Assembly (NCBI GenBank): GCA_964457685.1
Contig: CAYWFS010000008.1
Span: forward strand, 1 to 52,566
From: UMGS1696 sp964457685
Lineage (GTDB): Bacteria; Bacillota; Clostridia; Oscillospirales; CAG-272
Direction: 5' to 3'
Length of the DNA: 52,566 nucleotides
This document shows, piece after piece, positions 41,135 through 50,715 of the stretch. Within the stretch, counting starts at the first letter, position 1. Each line of letters begins with the position of its first letter. The position numbers and the translations under genes were made by a program. The notes beneath the pieces were generated by a model, which did not search any database, had not been told where the DNA came from, and saw nothing but the letters and a program-made list of their open reading frames with translations.

Positions 41135-43620
41135 TTATTCGTGTTCCGCAAGATATATGCTTACTCTCGACTGAATAACTCTTGCACAGTCCTCGGCAGA
41201 CTTAGCACCGCCCGTGAACGATGTAATTTCTTCCGTGATTATCGAAATAACATCTTCGGGGATAGATGAAGTGAGGGGAGAGCCGCATTCGTCGTTCAGG
41301 TACTTCATGATAAGCTCGGTATCTTCTTCGGTGAAGTGTGTGAGAATACCGGGTTCGGTCATGTCCTCCTGAGTGCCGGGATTTTCCTTGTCGTATGAAC
41401 CCCACATTGCACCGCCGGAGAAATAAAACTCGAATTCATAGTCATAGTACTTTTCGCAGAGAGCAAGAAGTGAGGACTTAAAGATAGAGAAGCCATCATA
41501 GAATCTGTCCTCTACATCGGGAACGATAATTGTTTTCAGGAAATCCCATGCAAGGTCGGGGTTTTCGCAGGAATTTGTAATCATGTAAGAGCTAGAGAAC
41601 GACAGCTGACCGCCCTTTGAGTTTTCGCCGCTGACAGGCATACCGATAAGTGTGAAATCCTTTGTGTTGAAAACACACTGAAGCTCGGGAATGCTTACGG
41701 GAGAGTAAATGTATGCACTGTAGAGAGCAATACTTCCGTTTTGATAATCGGCGTAGTAATTTGTCTCTGTTTNNNNNNNNNNNNNNNNNNNNNNNNNNNN
41801 NNNNNNNNNNNNNNNNNNNNNNNNNNNNNNNNNNNNNNNNNNNNNNNNNNNNNNNNNNNNNNNNNNNNNNNNCTGTAGAGAGCAATACTTCCGTTTTGAT
41901 AATCGGCGTAGTAATTTGTCTCTGTTTCGTCATACTCGTAGTTATATTCTGTCGGGAGAGTTTTAAGATAGTTGAGATATTTGTAGAACGCTTCCGTTTC
42001 AAAGTTGCAGGTGTTGTTTTCGAGGTCGATAAAGCTGTCGAAAGCCGCGTCAAATGAAGTTATCATAGAGGACTGTGTTTCACCCTGTACAAGAGATACT
42101 CCCTCGGGAAGTGATGAAGCATAGTCTATCATTTCTTCAAATGTCCATGAAATCTTTCCGCCAAGCTCAGAGGCTTTGCCGACAAGTGTATTAATGCTGA
42201 AAGTTGCGGGAAGTCCCCAAATCTTGCCGTCGGAGGTGGAGAAAGTACGCTTTACGCTGTCTAAAATGTCATCCGATGAAATTTCGGGGTCGGAATCTAT
42301 TAATGTGCTAAGGTCGAGGAAAAGCTCGTTTTCAATGAAATAAGAGGCGGTTCCCGTGTATGAGCTTCCGATGAGAATATCGGGCTTGTACAGACCTGTT
42401 GACACCTCGTTCATCAGCCTTGTTCTGCCTGCGTCGTAGTCATCGTCGGTGTTGTATCTTGAATAATCGTTAAGTACGATTCTCGAATCCTTGTGAGCTT
42501 TATTGTAGCTGACAATGGCAGACGAAAGCTCATAGTAGGTGTAGTCAGCCGTTGCAATTTCTATGGTTCTTGTGTTTGAGAGGTCAATATCATCGGACTT
42601 GCTGAGTATTACTATGTTCTGCTCGTATGTTTCGGGGTCACGGTCGTTTGCGAGAATGGTGTCGGGGGAGAGAATAGCAATAGCATCAAAGGATGAGGAG
42701 TAAATATCGGAGTTCGAGTAGTTCATAATTTCTGTCTGAACAATTCCGTCATCCGTAACAGTGCAGCCGTTAATGCCGTAATCTGTGTTTACATAAAAAT
42801 CATAACCGTCCGCGAAGAATACCTTTCCCGAGGTCTCACCCGGATACATGGGTTCGGAGAGGGATTTGGTTTCGAGATTGAGTGAAGCTATTCCCGAGCC
42901 TTCGTCAAAGTAGGAGCTTACATATACGTTTCCGTTTTTATCGCAGGAGAGACCGTATATCCAGCTGCTTACGGTAATTGAGAACTGCTTAACAAAGTCG
43001 GAGTTTAAGACAAGAACTTCGCTGTCTGCGGCAAGGTAAACATTTCCGTTGGTGTCCGCACTGATACTTTGAATATAGAACCAATCGGAGTTTGTATAAG
43101 TGTCGAAAAGAGGAGCTATGTTGTCGGATTTTGTAAGGCTTCCATCGGAAATACTGTATTTGGTTATGTAGTATTCATCTACACCGGAAGAACCGTAGTG
43201 GTTCTCCATGTACAGTATGGAATCGGCGAGAATTGCAAGCGAATTTATGTAGTCTTCTCCAAGCTCTATGTCACTTTCGCTTATAAGCTCAAAATCGCTA
43301 TTGTATTCGCAGAGCTTGTATTTGTAGCCGCTTGAAAGATAATATCCTTCTTCGTCTTCAATGTATTCGTATTTTTGGAAAACAAGCTTGATATTGTTTG
43401 TTTCGGGGTCTATGTACGGCTGTGATTCGCAAAGGTCGTATTCTTCCGGAGTTTGAATGTTCTTTTCCGAAAATACTCCTGTAAGTAATGTCGCTTTTTC
43501 TATATTTTCACTCTGATCCGTTTCGGACTGAGCTTTGTCATCGGTGTTGTCTTTTGAGCATGATGCAACCGAGAGCAGCATAACAAGTGCTAAAAATGCC
43601 GCCGAGAGTCTTTTTTTCAT
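41135..43620 (-). CDS. Propeller-SBP lipoprotein A, interrupted only by an assembly gap
   Basis: Collapsing the 55-base overlap restores one 776-residue frame from the ATG at 43620 to the stop at 41135. The signal peptide ends in a lipobox (LLSVASC, Cys21), so it is a lipoprotein. Residues about 40-330 contain repeated strand motifs of a beta-propeller type (NVYLAADSEVLVLNSD, GNVYVSSYFDEG, VFFADGYDFYV). From about 360 the rest looks like a family 1 extracellular solute-binding protein (IVSYNKAHKDSRIVL, LYKPDILIGSSY, DGKIWGLPATFSINTLVG, then ENPDLAWDFLKTII). It ends IYLAEHE, as do its two paralogues. I infer a binding or sensing role; no ligand is known and no permease is adjacent. Confidence 0.78.
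41718..41927. other. 100-N assembly gap flanked by a perfect 55-base repeat
   Basis: Bases 41718-41772 recur exactly at 41873-41927 around 100 N (41773-41872). Deleting 155 bases brings the two halves of the lipoprotein gene into one frame. Confidence 0.93.
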
Positions 43621-43649
43621 ATATTATCTCCGTCATTTGTTTTTTCGAT

Positions 43650-43655
43650 ATTATA
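43650..43655 (-). promoter_or_regulatory. Likely -10 element of lipoprotein gene A
   Basis: TATAAT on the minus strand, about 30 bases before the start codon. The -35 (TTTATT at 17 bases) is weak. Confidence 0.5.
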
Positions 43656-43722
43656 GCACATTAAATCAATTAAATAAAGAGATTAATCATGAGAATATGA
43701 TTAAAATTTACTGAATAAACAA

Positions 43723-43803
43723 AAAGGACACAGTGTTTTTAAACCATGCCCAAAAGGTTAGCTCAAAAATCTAACATTTGTGGGTCTGTTCACTGTATCC
43801 TTT
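43723..43803 (-). terminator. Long nested palindrome, terminator of lipoprotein gene B
   Basis: AAAGGACACAGTG (43723-43735) and CACTGTATCCTTT (43791-43803) pair with one mismatch. Nested CCCA/TGGG and GGTTAG/CTAAC pairs lie inside. On the minus strand a CTTTTTGTTTATT track follows, so it can terminate gene B; the 81-base size is larger than an ordinary terminator. Confidence 0.7.
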
Positions 43804-43810
43804 AGAGTGT

Positions 43811-46147
43811 TTATTGATGTTCTGCGAGGTAAATGCCAACTCTCGACTGAATTATCTTAGCACAAGCTTCGGCAGTTTTTGCACCGCTTATGTAGGAGGA
43901 GATTTCTTCGGAGATTATGTTGGTTATTTCCTCGGGGAGAGTATCGCTGAGGGGAGAGCCGCATCCGTCGTTAAGATAAGCTATAAGCTCTTCCGTACTC
44001 TCTTCGTCTAAACGGTAGATGATACCGGGTTCTTTAAGGTCGGCTTCGGTTATCGGGTCTTCAGGATCGTATGGCATAGTGCTGCTACTGCCGGAGAAAT
44101 AGTAGCATACTACACTGTCGTAATATTTTTCGCAATTTTTTCTAACCATATCCTTGAAAATAGAGAAGCCACCGTATTTGAAGGAATCTTCGTTAAGTAT
44201 TGAAGTGGTTATGTAGTCCCATGCACCATCCTTGTTTAATGCACAATCCGGGATAATGTACGATATAGAACAGGAAACCGTACCACCTCTTGAATTTTCT
44301 CCGTTTGTCGGATAGCCGATTCTGGTTAATTCATCGGTGTTGAAGGTTGCCATCGCATTCTGGAACTGTGTGACGCTGAACAATCCTTGATATTTGAGAA
44401 TATACTCATCATTTTGATATTCCGCATAAGGATTATCTGGATCGGAGCTTGGATATTCTGTGGGGAGTGAAGCTATAAACTCAAGCGTCTTGTAGAATTC
44501 TTCGTTCTCAAAATCGCAGGTGTTATTATCGAAATCAACAAATCTTTCGTAGAGACCGGGTATAGTTGACGCTGTGTTTTGATTTACAAATCTTACTTCC
44601 TGTCCTTCGGGGAGAGATAAAGCAAAGTCAATGAATTCATCACAGGTCCACGATGTGCGATCTCCGAGTACGCTTGTTTTACCTACAAGTGTACCGACCT
44701 CAAAGGCACTGCTGATACCCCACATTTTTCCGTCAATCGAGAAATGTCTGAAAACGCTGTCGAAAATGTCGTCACGGTCAAATTCTTCGCTTGCGTCAAT
44801 GTAAGGAGAAAGGTCGGTGTAGATACCGTTTTCGATAAGGGTATTGATGTGGGTCTGAGCATATACAAGGATAAGATCGGGGGCATATAATCCGTTGAGA
44901 ATATCGGTCACAAGTCTTGAAAAGTCTTTACCCGAGCCGCTGCGACCTGAGTAGTCTGAAATGATTATTCTCGAATCCTTATGCTCGGAATTGTACAGGA
45001 GTGCGTTCTGGGTAACTTCAGCTGCCGTCGTCTGTACAACGCAAGCTATATCAATCAAGTTGATGGTGCTTACATCTATGTCATCGGACTTTGAGTATTT
45101 TATAAACGATTCACCCGATTTTGATGTAATATATGTCGCAACAATATTTTCCGCATCAAGCACGGAAATTATGTCTAAGCTTGAATATGTTATGTCGGAA
45201 TTCTGGAAGTCCATTATGATAGAGCTGCTTACACTTCCGTCCTCCGCAAAATCGTAGCAGTATACACCGTCCTGATGGAATATATAGAAGTCGTGACCGT
45301 CACCGAACAGCAGTTGATCTGGTCTACCGCTTATCTTAATATAATCGTCTAAATCCTTTGTTTCGAGATTTATTTTGCTTACACCTTGTTCATAATTTCC
45401 CGAGCTGTTTTCAAAATAAGCCAAAACATATGCGTCTCCGTCATCGGAAATTGCAACGCTGGATATTCCTTTTGAGGATATCGAACACTGCTTTACATAA
45501 TCGGAGTTAAGAACGAGAACTTCGGTATTCGTTGCAAGATATATGTATCCGTTTTCAGATACAGCAAATCCTTCGAGATATGAGTTTGAAGCTAAATGGT
45601 CAAACAGACCGTTCAACTCCTGCGATACACCGAGACTTTCTCCGTCATAAGAAATTTTGTCTACAATATATGTGGTAGAATATGTGTTACTGTTGGTTGA
45701 GGTATACAGACAGTATATGCAGTCCTCAAAAACAACATAACTGCTTGCCGAATATTTTTTTGACGGGAGAGGGATTTCTATGTCGCTTTCCGAGACAATA
45801 TTCATGTCACGGTCATATACGACAAGCTTATGCGATTTTTTTGCACCGCTCCTCTTTGTAGCGATTATTGTGATTTCGCCGCTTTCACTGTTGACATAAG
45901 GAACCGTAGGGTCATATACACCGTAGTCCGATGGGAGAGAAACCTCATTTCCCGAGAATACCTCTGTGAGCAGTGTCGGCTTTTCGTAGGAATTTACAAC
46001 CTCCGAATTTGCGGATTCTTCATTGCTTTCGATTTTTGTTTCGTTTTCTGAACCCGGGTTCGAGCCTTCGCTGTCGTTTGATGTGCAGCCTGCACTTGCA
46101 AGAAGCATTATGAGTGCAAGGAGAGTGGCAGTGAGACGTTTTTTCAT
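43811..46147 (-). CDS. Propeller-SBP lipoprotein B
   Basis: 778 residues from the ATG at 46147, which has GGAGG eight bases upstream; the ATG at 46162 overlaps that site and is rejected. Lipobox LLASAGC puts Cys21 at the cleavage point. The first half repeats short strand units (YIYLATNTEVLVLNSDYVKQ, DAYVLAYFENSSG, LLFGDGHDFYIF) in propeller style. The second half has SBP features: LLYNSEHKDSRIIISDYSG, GLYAPDLILVYAQ, DGKMWGISSAFEVGTLVGKTS, CDEFIDFALSLPEG and the C-terminal IISEEISSYISGAKTAEACAKIIQSR block. It is a paralogue of A and C with its own promoter and terminator. Ligand unknown. Confidence 0.82.
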   Translation of the reverse strand: MKKRLTATLLALIMLLASAGCTSNDSEGSNPGSENETKIESNEESANSEVVNSYEKPTLLTEVFSGNEVSLPSDYGVYDPTVPYVNSESGEITIIATKRSGAKKSHKLVVYDRDMNIVSESDIEIPLPSKKYSASSYVVFEDCIYCLYTSTNSNTYSTTYIVDKISYDGESLGVSQELNGLFDHLASNSYLEGFAVSENGYIYLATNTEVLVLNSDYVKQCSISSKGISSVAISDDGDAYVLAYFENSSGNYEQGVSKINLETKDLDDYIKISGRPDQLLFGDGHDFYIFHQDGVYCYDFAEDGSVSSSIIMDFQNSDITYSSLDIISVLDAENIVATYITSKSGESFIKYSKSDDIDVSTINLIDIACVVQTTAAEVTQNALLYNSEHKDSRIIISDYSGRSGSGKDFSRLVTDILNGLYAPDLILVYAQTHINTLIENGIYTDLSPYIDASEEFDRDDIFDSVFRHFSIDGKMWGISSAFEVGTLVGKTSVLGDRTSWTCDEFIDFALSLPEGQEVRFVNQNTASTIPGLYERFVDFDNNTCDFENEEFYKTLEFIASLPTEYPSSDPDNPYAEYQNDEYILKYQGLFSVTQFQNAMATFNTDELTRIGYPTNGENSRGGTVSCSISYIIPDCALNKDGAWDYITTSILNEDSFKYGGFSIFKDMVRKNCEKYYDSVVCYYFSGSSSTMPYDPEDPITEADLKEPGIIYRLDEESTEELIAYLNDGCGSPLSDTLPEEITNIISEEISSYISGAKTAEACAKIIQSRVGIYLAEHQ

Positions 46148-46214
46148 GCTGTTTACCTCCATTATTTATTACAGATAATTTGCTTTCATATATTATAAAG
46201 CTTTTTACAGATAC

Positions 46215-46243
46215 AGTGTAACATATTAAATGACAACTGTCAA
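46215..46243 (-). promoter_or_regulatory. Promoter of lipoprotein gene B
   Basis: On the minus strand TTGACA (46243-46238) and TACACT (46220-46215), 17 bases apart. The -35 lies in the CTGTCAATAACAAA segment also found before gene C. Confidence 0.8.
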
Positions 46244-46289
46244 TAACAAACAAAAAATCACCCCGTAGAAAATACAGAGGTGATTTTGT
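46237..46289 (-). repeat. Duplicated terminator-promoter module, copy 1
   Basis: Holds CTGTCAATAACAAA next to a hairpin (AAAATCACC at 46254-46262, GGTGATTTT at 46279-46287) with a T-rich tail on the minus strand. It ends gene C and supplies the -35 of gene B. A nearly identical copy lies at 48827-48880. Confidence 0.88.
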
Positions 46290-46367
46290 ATATTTTGACT
46301 AATTATGTTGTGAAAACCTTGTCCGAATCCACCGCTTTGTCATGTGGGCTTGATTTGAAATCGGAGA

Positions 46368-48713
46368 TTATTCGTGTTCTGCCAGGTAAATGCTTACTCT
46401 CGACTGAATTACCTTTGCACATTCCTCGGCTGATTTCGCACCGCTTGTGAAAGAAGATATTTCTTCGTTTATTATGCTTATCACGTCTGAAGGAACGCTT
46501 TCGCCGATAGGAGAACCACAGTTATCATTTATGTATGAAAGCAATTTCTCTGCGTCCTCATCTGAGAAAAGGCATATAACACCGGGACTTCTGAGGTCGT
46601 CTTCTGTAGTGGGATTTTCGGGATCATAGGTGTGTCCGCTTGCTCCTCCGCTGAAGTAGTAGGTGTATTCCATTTCTTTATCCTCTTCGCACTGGATACG
46701 AGCCGTGTCCTTGAATATGGAAAAGCCGTTGTGTCTTAATATATTTTCGGGAGCGTAGACGGCGGATTTGATAAAGTCCCATGCGGTGTCCTTGTTTTCA
46801 CAACAATTCGTTATGATAAAAGCCATCTCATATCTTATTTTACCGCCAACTTTGCTTTCATCGGCTGTCGGATAACCTACGAGACTTGTTTCCTCGTTGT
46901 TGAATGTTGCCTTCAGTACGTTGAGGTCGGACGGCATATAGAGAGTCAGATTGTAAAGAGATATTGTATCGTCCTGATAGTATTTGTAGCGATTGTCGTT
47001 GTCACGGTATTTTGAATAGTCGTATTCCTCGGGCAGGGATGAGATAAACTCAAGTGTCTTGTAGAAGTCCTCTGTTTCAAAATTGCAGGTGTTGTTTTCA
47101 AAATCAAAGAATCTCTCGAAAAGACCGTCTATTTGTGTTGCCGCATTGCTTTGTGTAAGACCTGACATCGTAAGCTTTCCGTCATCGAGAGACAGTGCAA
47201 AATCTATAAACTCGTCACAGCTCCATGACGTTCTGTCACCCACAACGCTTGTTTTTCCTACAAGAGTTTCAATCAAAAACTGGTTTGTGATACCCCACAT
47301 TTTTCCGTCATACGAAAACTCACGGAAAACGCTGTCGAAAATATCGTCTCTGCCGAAGTCACTGTCTGCATCAATGTAGGAATAAAGGTCGGTGTAAAGT
47401 TCGTTATTTACTATTCCGTCAACGTAATCACCGGAGCTTGAGACAAGAATAATATCCGGGGAATACAGACCGTTCAGCATATCGTTCATCAGCTTTTCGT
47501 AGCCGCCCATATAATTGTTTTCGGATGTATCGTATTCCGAGAAGTCAACCAAAATGATTCGGCTGTCCGTGTGCTGTGAGTTGTAATTTATAATGCTCTT
47601 TGTTAGGGAATAATCGGAGTAACCGAGAACGGAGGCTATCTCTATCGTGGTTATATTGCTGAGGTCTATGTCGTCTACCTTTGTATAAAGCTTAACTTCA
47701 CCGCCGTATCGTGCAATGAAGCTGTCCTTGTCGAGTATTGTCGATATATCAAGGTTGCTTTTCTGTATGTCCGAATTTTGGAAGTTCATGAGCAGCTCAC
47801 CCGATACACTTCCGTCCTCATTTGCAGTGTAGCCGTATAGACCGTCGGAGGTTTTTGCATAGAAATCGTAGCCTTTGCCGAAATATACTTCACTTATGCT
47901 GTCTCCCGGATATATCGGGTCGTCAAGTCCTCTTTTTGAAAGATTCAGCTTGGCGATACCGCTTCCGTTATCGAAATACGAGGTAATATAAAGTTCCTTG
48001 TCCGCAGACATTGAGGCTGAGTTTATCCAGTTCGGAACACTTACCGAAAATTGCTTGATAAAATCGGAGTTCAGCACAAGCACTTCATTCAGGGATATTA
48101 AATAAATATTTCCGCTTCCGTCAACGAAAAGATTATCGATCGAAAGGAAGCCCGCCTCTTCGGCATATTCAAAGTAGTCGGTTATATCCTGAGAATATAC
48201 CGTCTCGCCTGTTGCAATATCGTATTTACCCAAAGAATACGTGTGTGTGTAGATTGAGCTGTCGTATTCCGCAATAAGATAATATACCGTGTTTCCGACA
48301 ATGGTGGGGAAGTCCACATTTCCGTTTTCGCTGTTTGTTTTAAGCTCAACATCGTTGTCGGAGATGAGTCCCAGTTCCGTGTCGTATTTAAGAACCTTAT
48401 ATACTGTTTTTGAGTCTATAAATTCTCCCTTCTCATCTCGTTCCTCGACATATTTGCTTGCAACGAAAGAGATATTGCCGTCTTCGTTTGAGACATATGT
48501 GCCGTAGTTTAAGTTGTATTCATCGGGCAATTGGAGTGCTGCACCGCGAAAAACCTCCGTAAGCACTTTTATTTTACCGTTGTCATTGTCGATTTGTGTG
48601 TCGAGTGTGTTGCCTAAGCTGTCTGTTTCGGGTGTGTCGTTTTCTTTTGAACAGCCGTAGACAGATAAAAGCATTAAGAGTGCAAGTGTAGCCGCAGTTG
48701 TCTTTCGTAACAT
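46368..48713 (-). CDS. Propeller-SBP lipoprotein C
   Basis: 781 residues. The signal peptide ends in LLSVYGC, with Cys21 again. The N-terminal propeller-like half (about 40-340) repeats units such as NIYLISLNEVLVLNSDFIKQ, ELYITSYFDNGSG and VYFGKGYDFYAKT. The SBP half follows (IINYNSQHTDSRIILVDFSE, GLYSPDIILVSS, DGKMWGITNQFLIETLVGKTS, CDEFIDFALSL, CENKDTAWDFIKSAV), ending in IYLAEHE. AAGGAGG sits before the ATG. It is the first of three paralogues in transcription order and, like them, stands alone without importer permeases. Function inferred only as ligand binding at the cell surface. Confidence 0.82.
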   Translation of the reverse strand: MLRKTTAATLALLMLLSVYGCSKENDTPETDSLGNTLDTQIDNDNGKIKVLTEVFRGAALQLPDEYNLNYGTYVSNEDGNISFVASKYVEERDEKGEFIDSKTVYKVLKYDTELGLISDNDVELKTNSENGNVDFPTIVGNTVYYLIAEYDSSIYTHTYSLGKYDIATGETVYSQDITDYFEYAEEAGFLSIDNLFVDGSGNIYLISLNEVLVLNSDFIKQFSVSVPNWINSASMSADKELYITSYFDNGSGIAKLNLSKRGLDDPIYPGDSISEVYFGKGYDFYAKTSDGLYGYTANEDGSVSGELLMNFQNSDIQKSNLDISTILDKDSFIARYGGEVKLYTKVDDIDLSNITTIEIASVLGYSDYSLTKSIINYNSQHTDSRIILVDFSEYDTSENNYMGGYEKLMNDMLNGLYSPDIILVSSSGDYVDGIVNNELYTDLYSYIDADSDFGRDDIFDSVFREFSYDGKMWGITNQFLIETLVGKTSVVGDRTSWSCDEFIDFALSLDDGKLTMSGLTQSNAATQIDGLFERFFDFENNTCNFETEDFYKTLEFISSLPEEYDYSKYRDNDNRYKYYQDDTISLYNLTLYMPSDLNVLKATFNNEETSLVGYPTADESKVGGKIRYEMAFIITNCCENKDTAWDFIKSAVYAPENILRHNGFSIFKDTARIQCEEDKEMEYTYYFSGGASGHTYDPENPTTEDDLRSPGVICLFSDEDAEKLLSYINDNCGSPIGESVPSDVISIINEEISSFTSGAKSAEECAKVIQSRVSIYLAEHE

Positions 48714-48804
48714 AGTGTAACCTCCTTTTTAATTGTAACAGAATTTTATGCTGATGTAAATACAAAAAAACATCGAAATACACAAAAAGAATTTGTGTAA
48801 ATAC

Positions 48805-48833
48805 AGTATATCATCCCGAACGACACCTGTCAA
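48805..48833 (-). promoter_or_regulatory. Promoter of lipoprotein gene C
   Basis: On the minus strand TTGACA (48833-48828) and TATACT (48810-48805), 17 bases apart. Confidence 0.85.
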
Positions 48834-48880
48834 TAACAAAATAAAAAATCACCCCGTAGAAAATACAGAGGTGATTTTGT
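48827..48880 (-). repeat. Duplicated terminator-promoter module, copy 2
   Basis: Same CTGTCAATAACAAA segment and hairpin (AAAATCACC at 48845-48853, GGTGATTTT at 48870-48878) as at 46237-46289. It ends the ABC transporter unit and carries the -35 of gene C. Confidence 0.88.
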
Positions 48881-48885
48881 TGATT

Positions 48886-50715
48886 TTAACTAATGGTGTT
48901 AAAGATTTCGTCCGTTGCTTCCGATTCGTGTTGACGGGTGTACAGTGAGTGATAGTAACCCTTTTTGGCTATAAGTTCACTGTGTGTTCCCGATTCCACA
49001 ATCTTACCGTCACGCACAACAAGGATTATGTCTGCGTTTCTTACGGTGGAGAGACGGTGGGCAATCATAAATGAGGTTCTGCCCTCGATAACCTTTTCAA
49101 TGGAGCTTTGGATGACTTGCTCTGTGAAGGTGTCGATGGATGAGGTAGCTTCATCAAGCACGAGAATTTTCGGATTGCAGAGTATAGCTCTTGCAAAGGA
49201 GATAAGCTGTTTTTCTCCCGTTGAGAGAAGATCGCCACCCTCACCCACTTCCGTGTCAAGTCCATGCTCGCTTTTTTCGACTATCTTATCGGCAGATACA
49301 GTTCGGAGAGCCTCCATTATTTCTTCATCGGTTGCATCGGGAGACGCATATTTCATGTTATCGCGAATTGTTCCCGAGAAAAGGTGCGGGGTTTGAAGAA
49401 CATAGCCGATGCTTGAATGAAGCCAAAGCTGTGAGCGTTCTCTTGCGTCACGTCCGTCAATGAGAAGTCTGCCCGAGGTCGGCTCGAAGAAGCGGCAAAC
49501 GAGGTTTACGAGAGTAGATTTTCCCGCACCGGTCTCACCAACGATAGCTACATTTGTACCGTGCGGTATTTTGAGATTGAAATGCTCGAGGATATATTCG
49601 TCTCCGTCGGGGTATTTAAAGGAAACATCTTCAAATTCAATGTCTCCCTTTATGTCCTCCCAGTTTTCGCGTTTGGGATTGAACATATCTCCGTATTTCT
49701 TGGTTACCTCGGGGGTGTCCGATACATCCGATTTTGTTTCGAGAAGGGAGGTGAAGCGTTCGATGTTTACCCGTACCGCAATAAGCTGTGATACAAGTGA
49801 GATTATCCAGCGAATGGGACTCATTATACCCATCGAATAGGAAATAAACAGCGAAAGTGTACCGAGAGTTATTACCTGCTCAGAGGTGAGAATACCGCCG
49901 AGTTTTAAAACAAGTGCTACGGCAACATAGGAGGCGAGGGTGATTGACGACCAAAGGACACCGAGAATGCGATCCTCGTTTATGGAAATACGCTTCATTT
50001 CCGAGGTCTTTTCCTTGAATTCGGAGAATATCTTTTCCTCGGCTCCAAGCGTTTTGATCGTCTTTGCACCGCTTATTCCCTCGTTGAATATTCCGCTTAT
50101 TTGTGAGTTCGTTTCACGCATTGCACGGTTGGTGGCGGTCAGCTTCTTCTCCATGAATGCAACAATTGCAGTGAGAATCGGTATGACTGCAAGCACGATG
50201 AGCGTGAGCTTTACATTTGTTTTGAACATGACGATAATGGCACCTACAAGATATGTGGTATTCCAAATACCGTCGAGAAGATCCCATGAGGCAAGTGAAC
50301 CGATTTGGCTTGTGTCGCTCATGATTCTCGAATGAATATATCCGACGCTGTTTTGATTGAAATACGAGAATGAAAGGGTCTGGACGTGGTCGAACGCCTT
50401 TTGCTTCAGGTCTCGATTAATAAAGGTAGCGACACGGTTTGCAAGATATGTACTTACGGCATCTATCGCTATTTTTGCGACAAGGAGAGAAGCGTACACT
50501 ATCGTAAAGGTTTTTACGGTGTCCAGCGTTCCCTCGCCGATGTAGTGGTTTATCGCATATTCCTGAAATTTCGGGGCTATTATGTCGTAAACAGATGTTA
50601 TAACAGCACAGGAAATCATAATGATAAGAGGAAGTGAGTGCTGCTTTATGTACGGTAAAATTTTCGGTATTCCGAAGAATTTAAGGTGAGGTGTTTTTTG
50701 CTTGTTATCTTTCAT
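48886..50715 (-). CDS. ABC exporter subunit, half with variant signature motif
   Basis: 609 residues: six membrane spans (about 28-320) followed by a nucleotide-binding domain. Walker A is GETGAGKST near 405; the signature is LLSTGEKQ rather than LSGGQ, and Walker B is LVLDEATSSID with the catalytic Glu kept; the H-loop is IAHRLST near 560. The start overlaps the stop of the next subunit upstream (ATGA), so both form a heterodimeric exporter of the LmrCD/TM287-288 type, probably exporting drugs, lipids or peptides. Substrate unknown. It ends just before a terminator. Confidence 0.92.
   Translation of the reverse strand: MKDNKQKTPHLKFFGIPKILPYIKQHSLPLIIMISCAVITSVYDIIAPKFQEYAINHYIGEGTLDTVKTFTIVYASLLVAKIAIDAVSTYLANRVATFINRDLKQKAFDHVQTLSFSYFNQNSVGYIHSRIMSDTSQIGSLASWDLLDGIWNTTYLVGAIIVMFKTNVKLTLIVLAVIPILTAIVAFMEKKLTATNRAMRETNSQISGIFNEGISGAKTIKTLGAEEKIFSEFKEKTSEMKRISINEDRILGVLWSSITLASYVAVALVLKLGGILTSEQVITLGTLSLFISYSMGIMSPIRWIISLVSQLIAVRVNIERFTSLLETKSDVSDTPEVTKKYGDMFNPKRENWEDIKGDIEFEDVSFKYPDGDEYILEHFNLKIPHGTNVAIVGETGAGKSTLVNLVCRFFEPTSGRLLIDGRDARERSQLWLHSSIGYVLQTPHLFSGTIRDNMKYASPDATDEEIMEALRTVSADKIVEKSEHGLDTEVGEGGDLLSTGEKQLISFARAILCNPKILVLDEATSSIDTFTEQVIQSSIEKVIEGRTSFMIAHRLSTVRNADIILVVRDGKIVESGTHSELIAKKGYYHSLYTRQHESEATDEIFNTIS

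Noticed and set aside
41695..43620. Truncated version of lipoprotein A, seemingly a pseudogene
   Set aside because: The break coincides exactly with the N gap and its 55-base repeat; the frame is restored on collapse.
43811..46162. Upstream ATG at 46162 as start of lipoprotein B
   Set aside because: It overlaps the GGAGG ribosome binding site; the start at 46147 gives correct spacing and a clean signal peptide.
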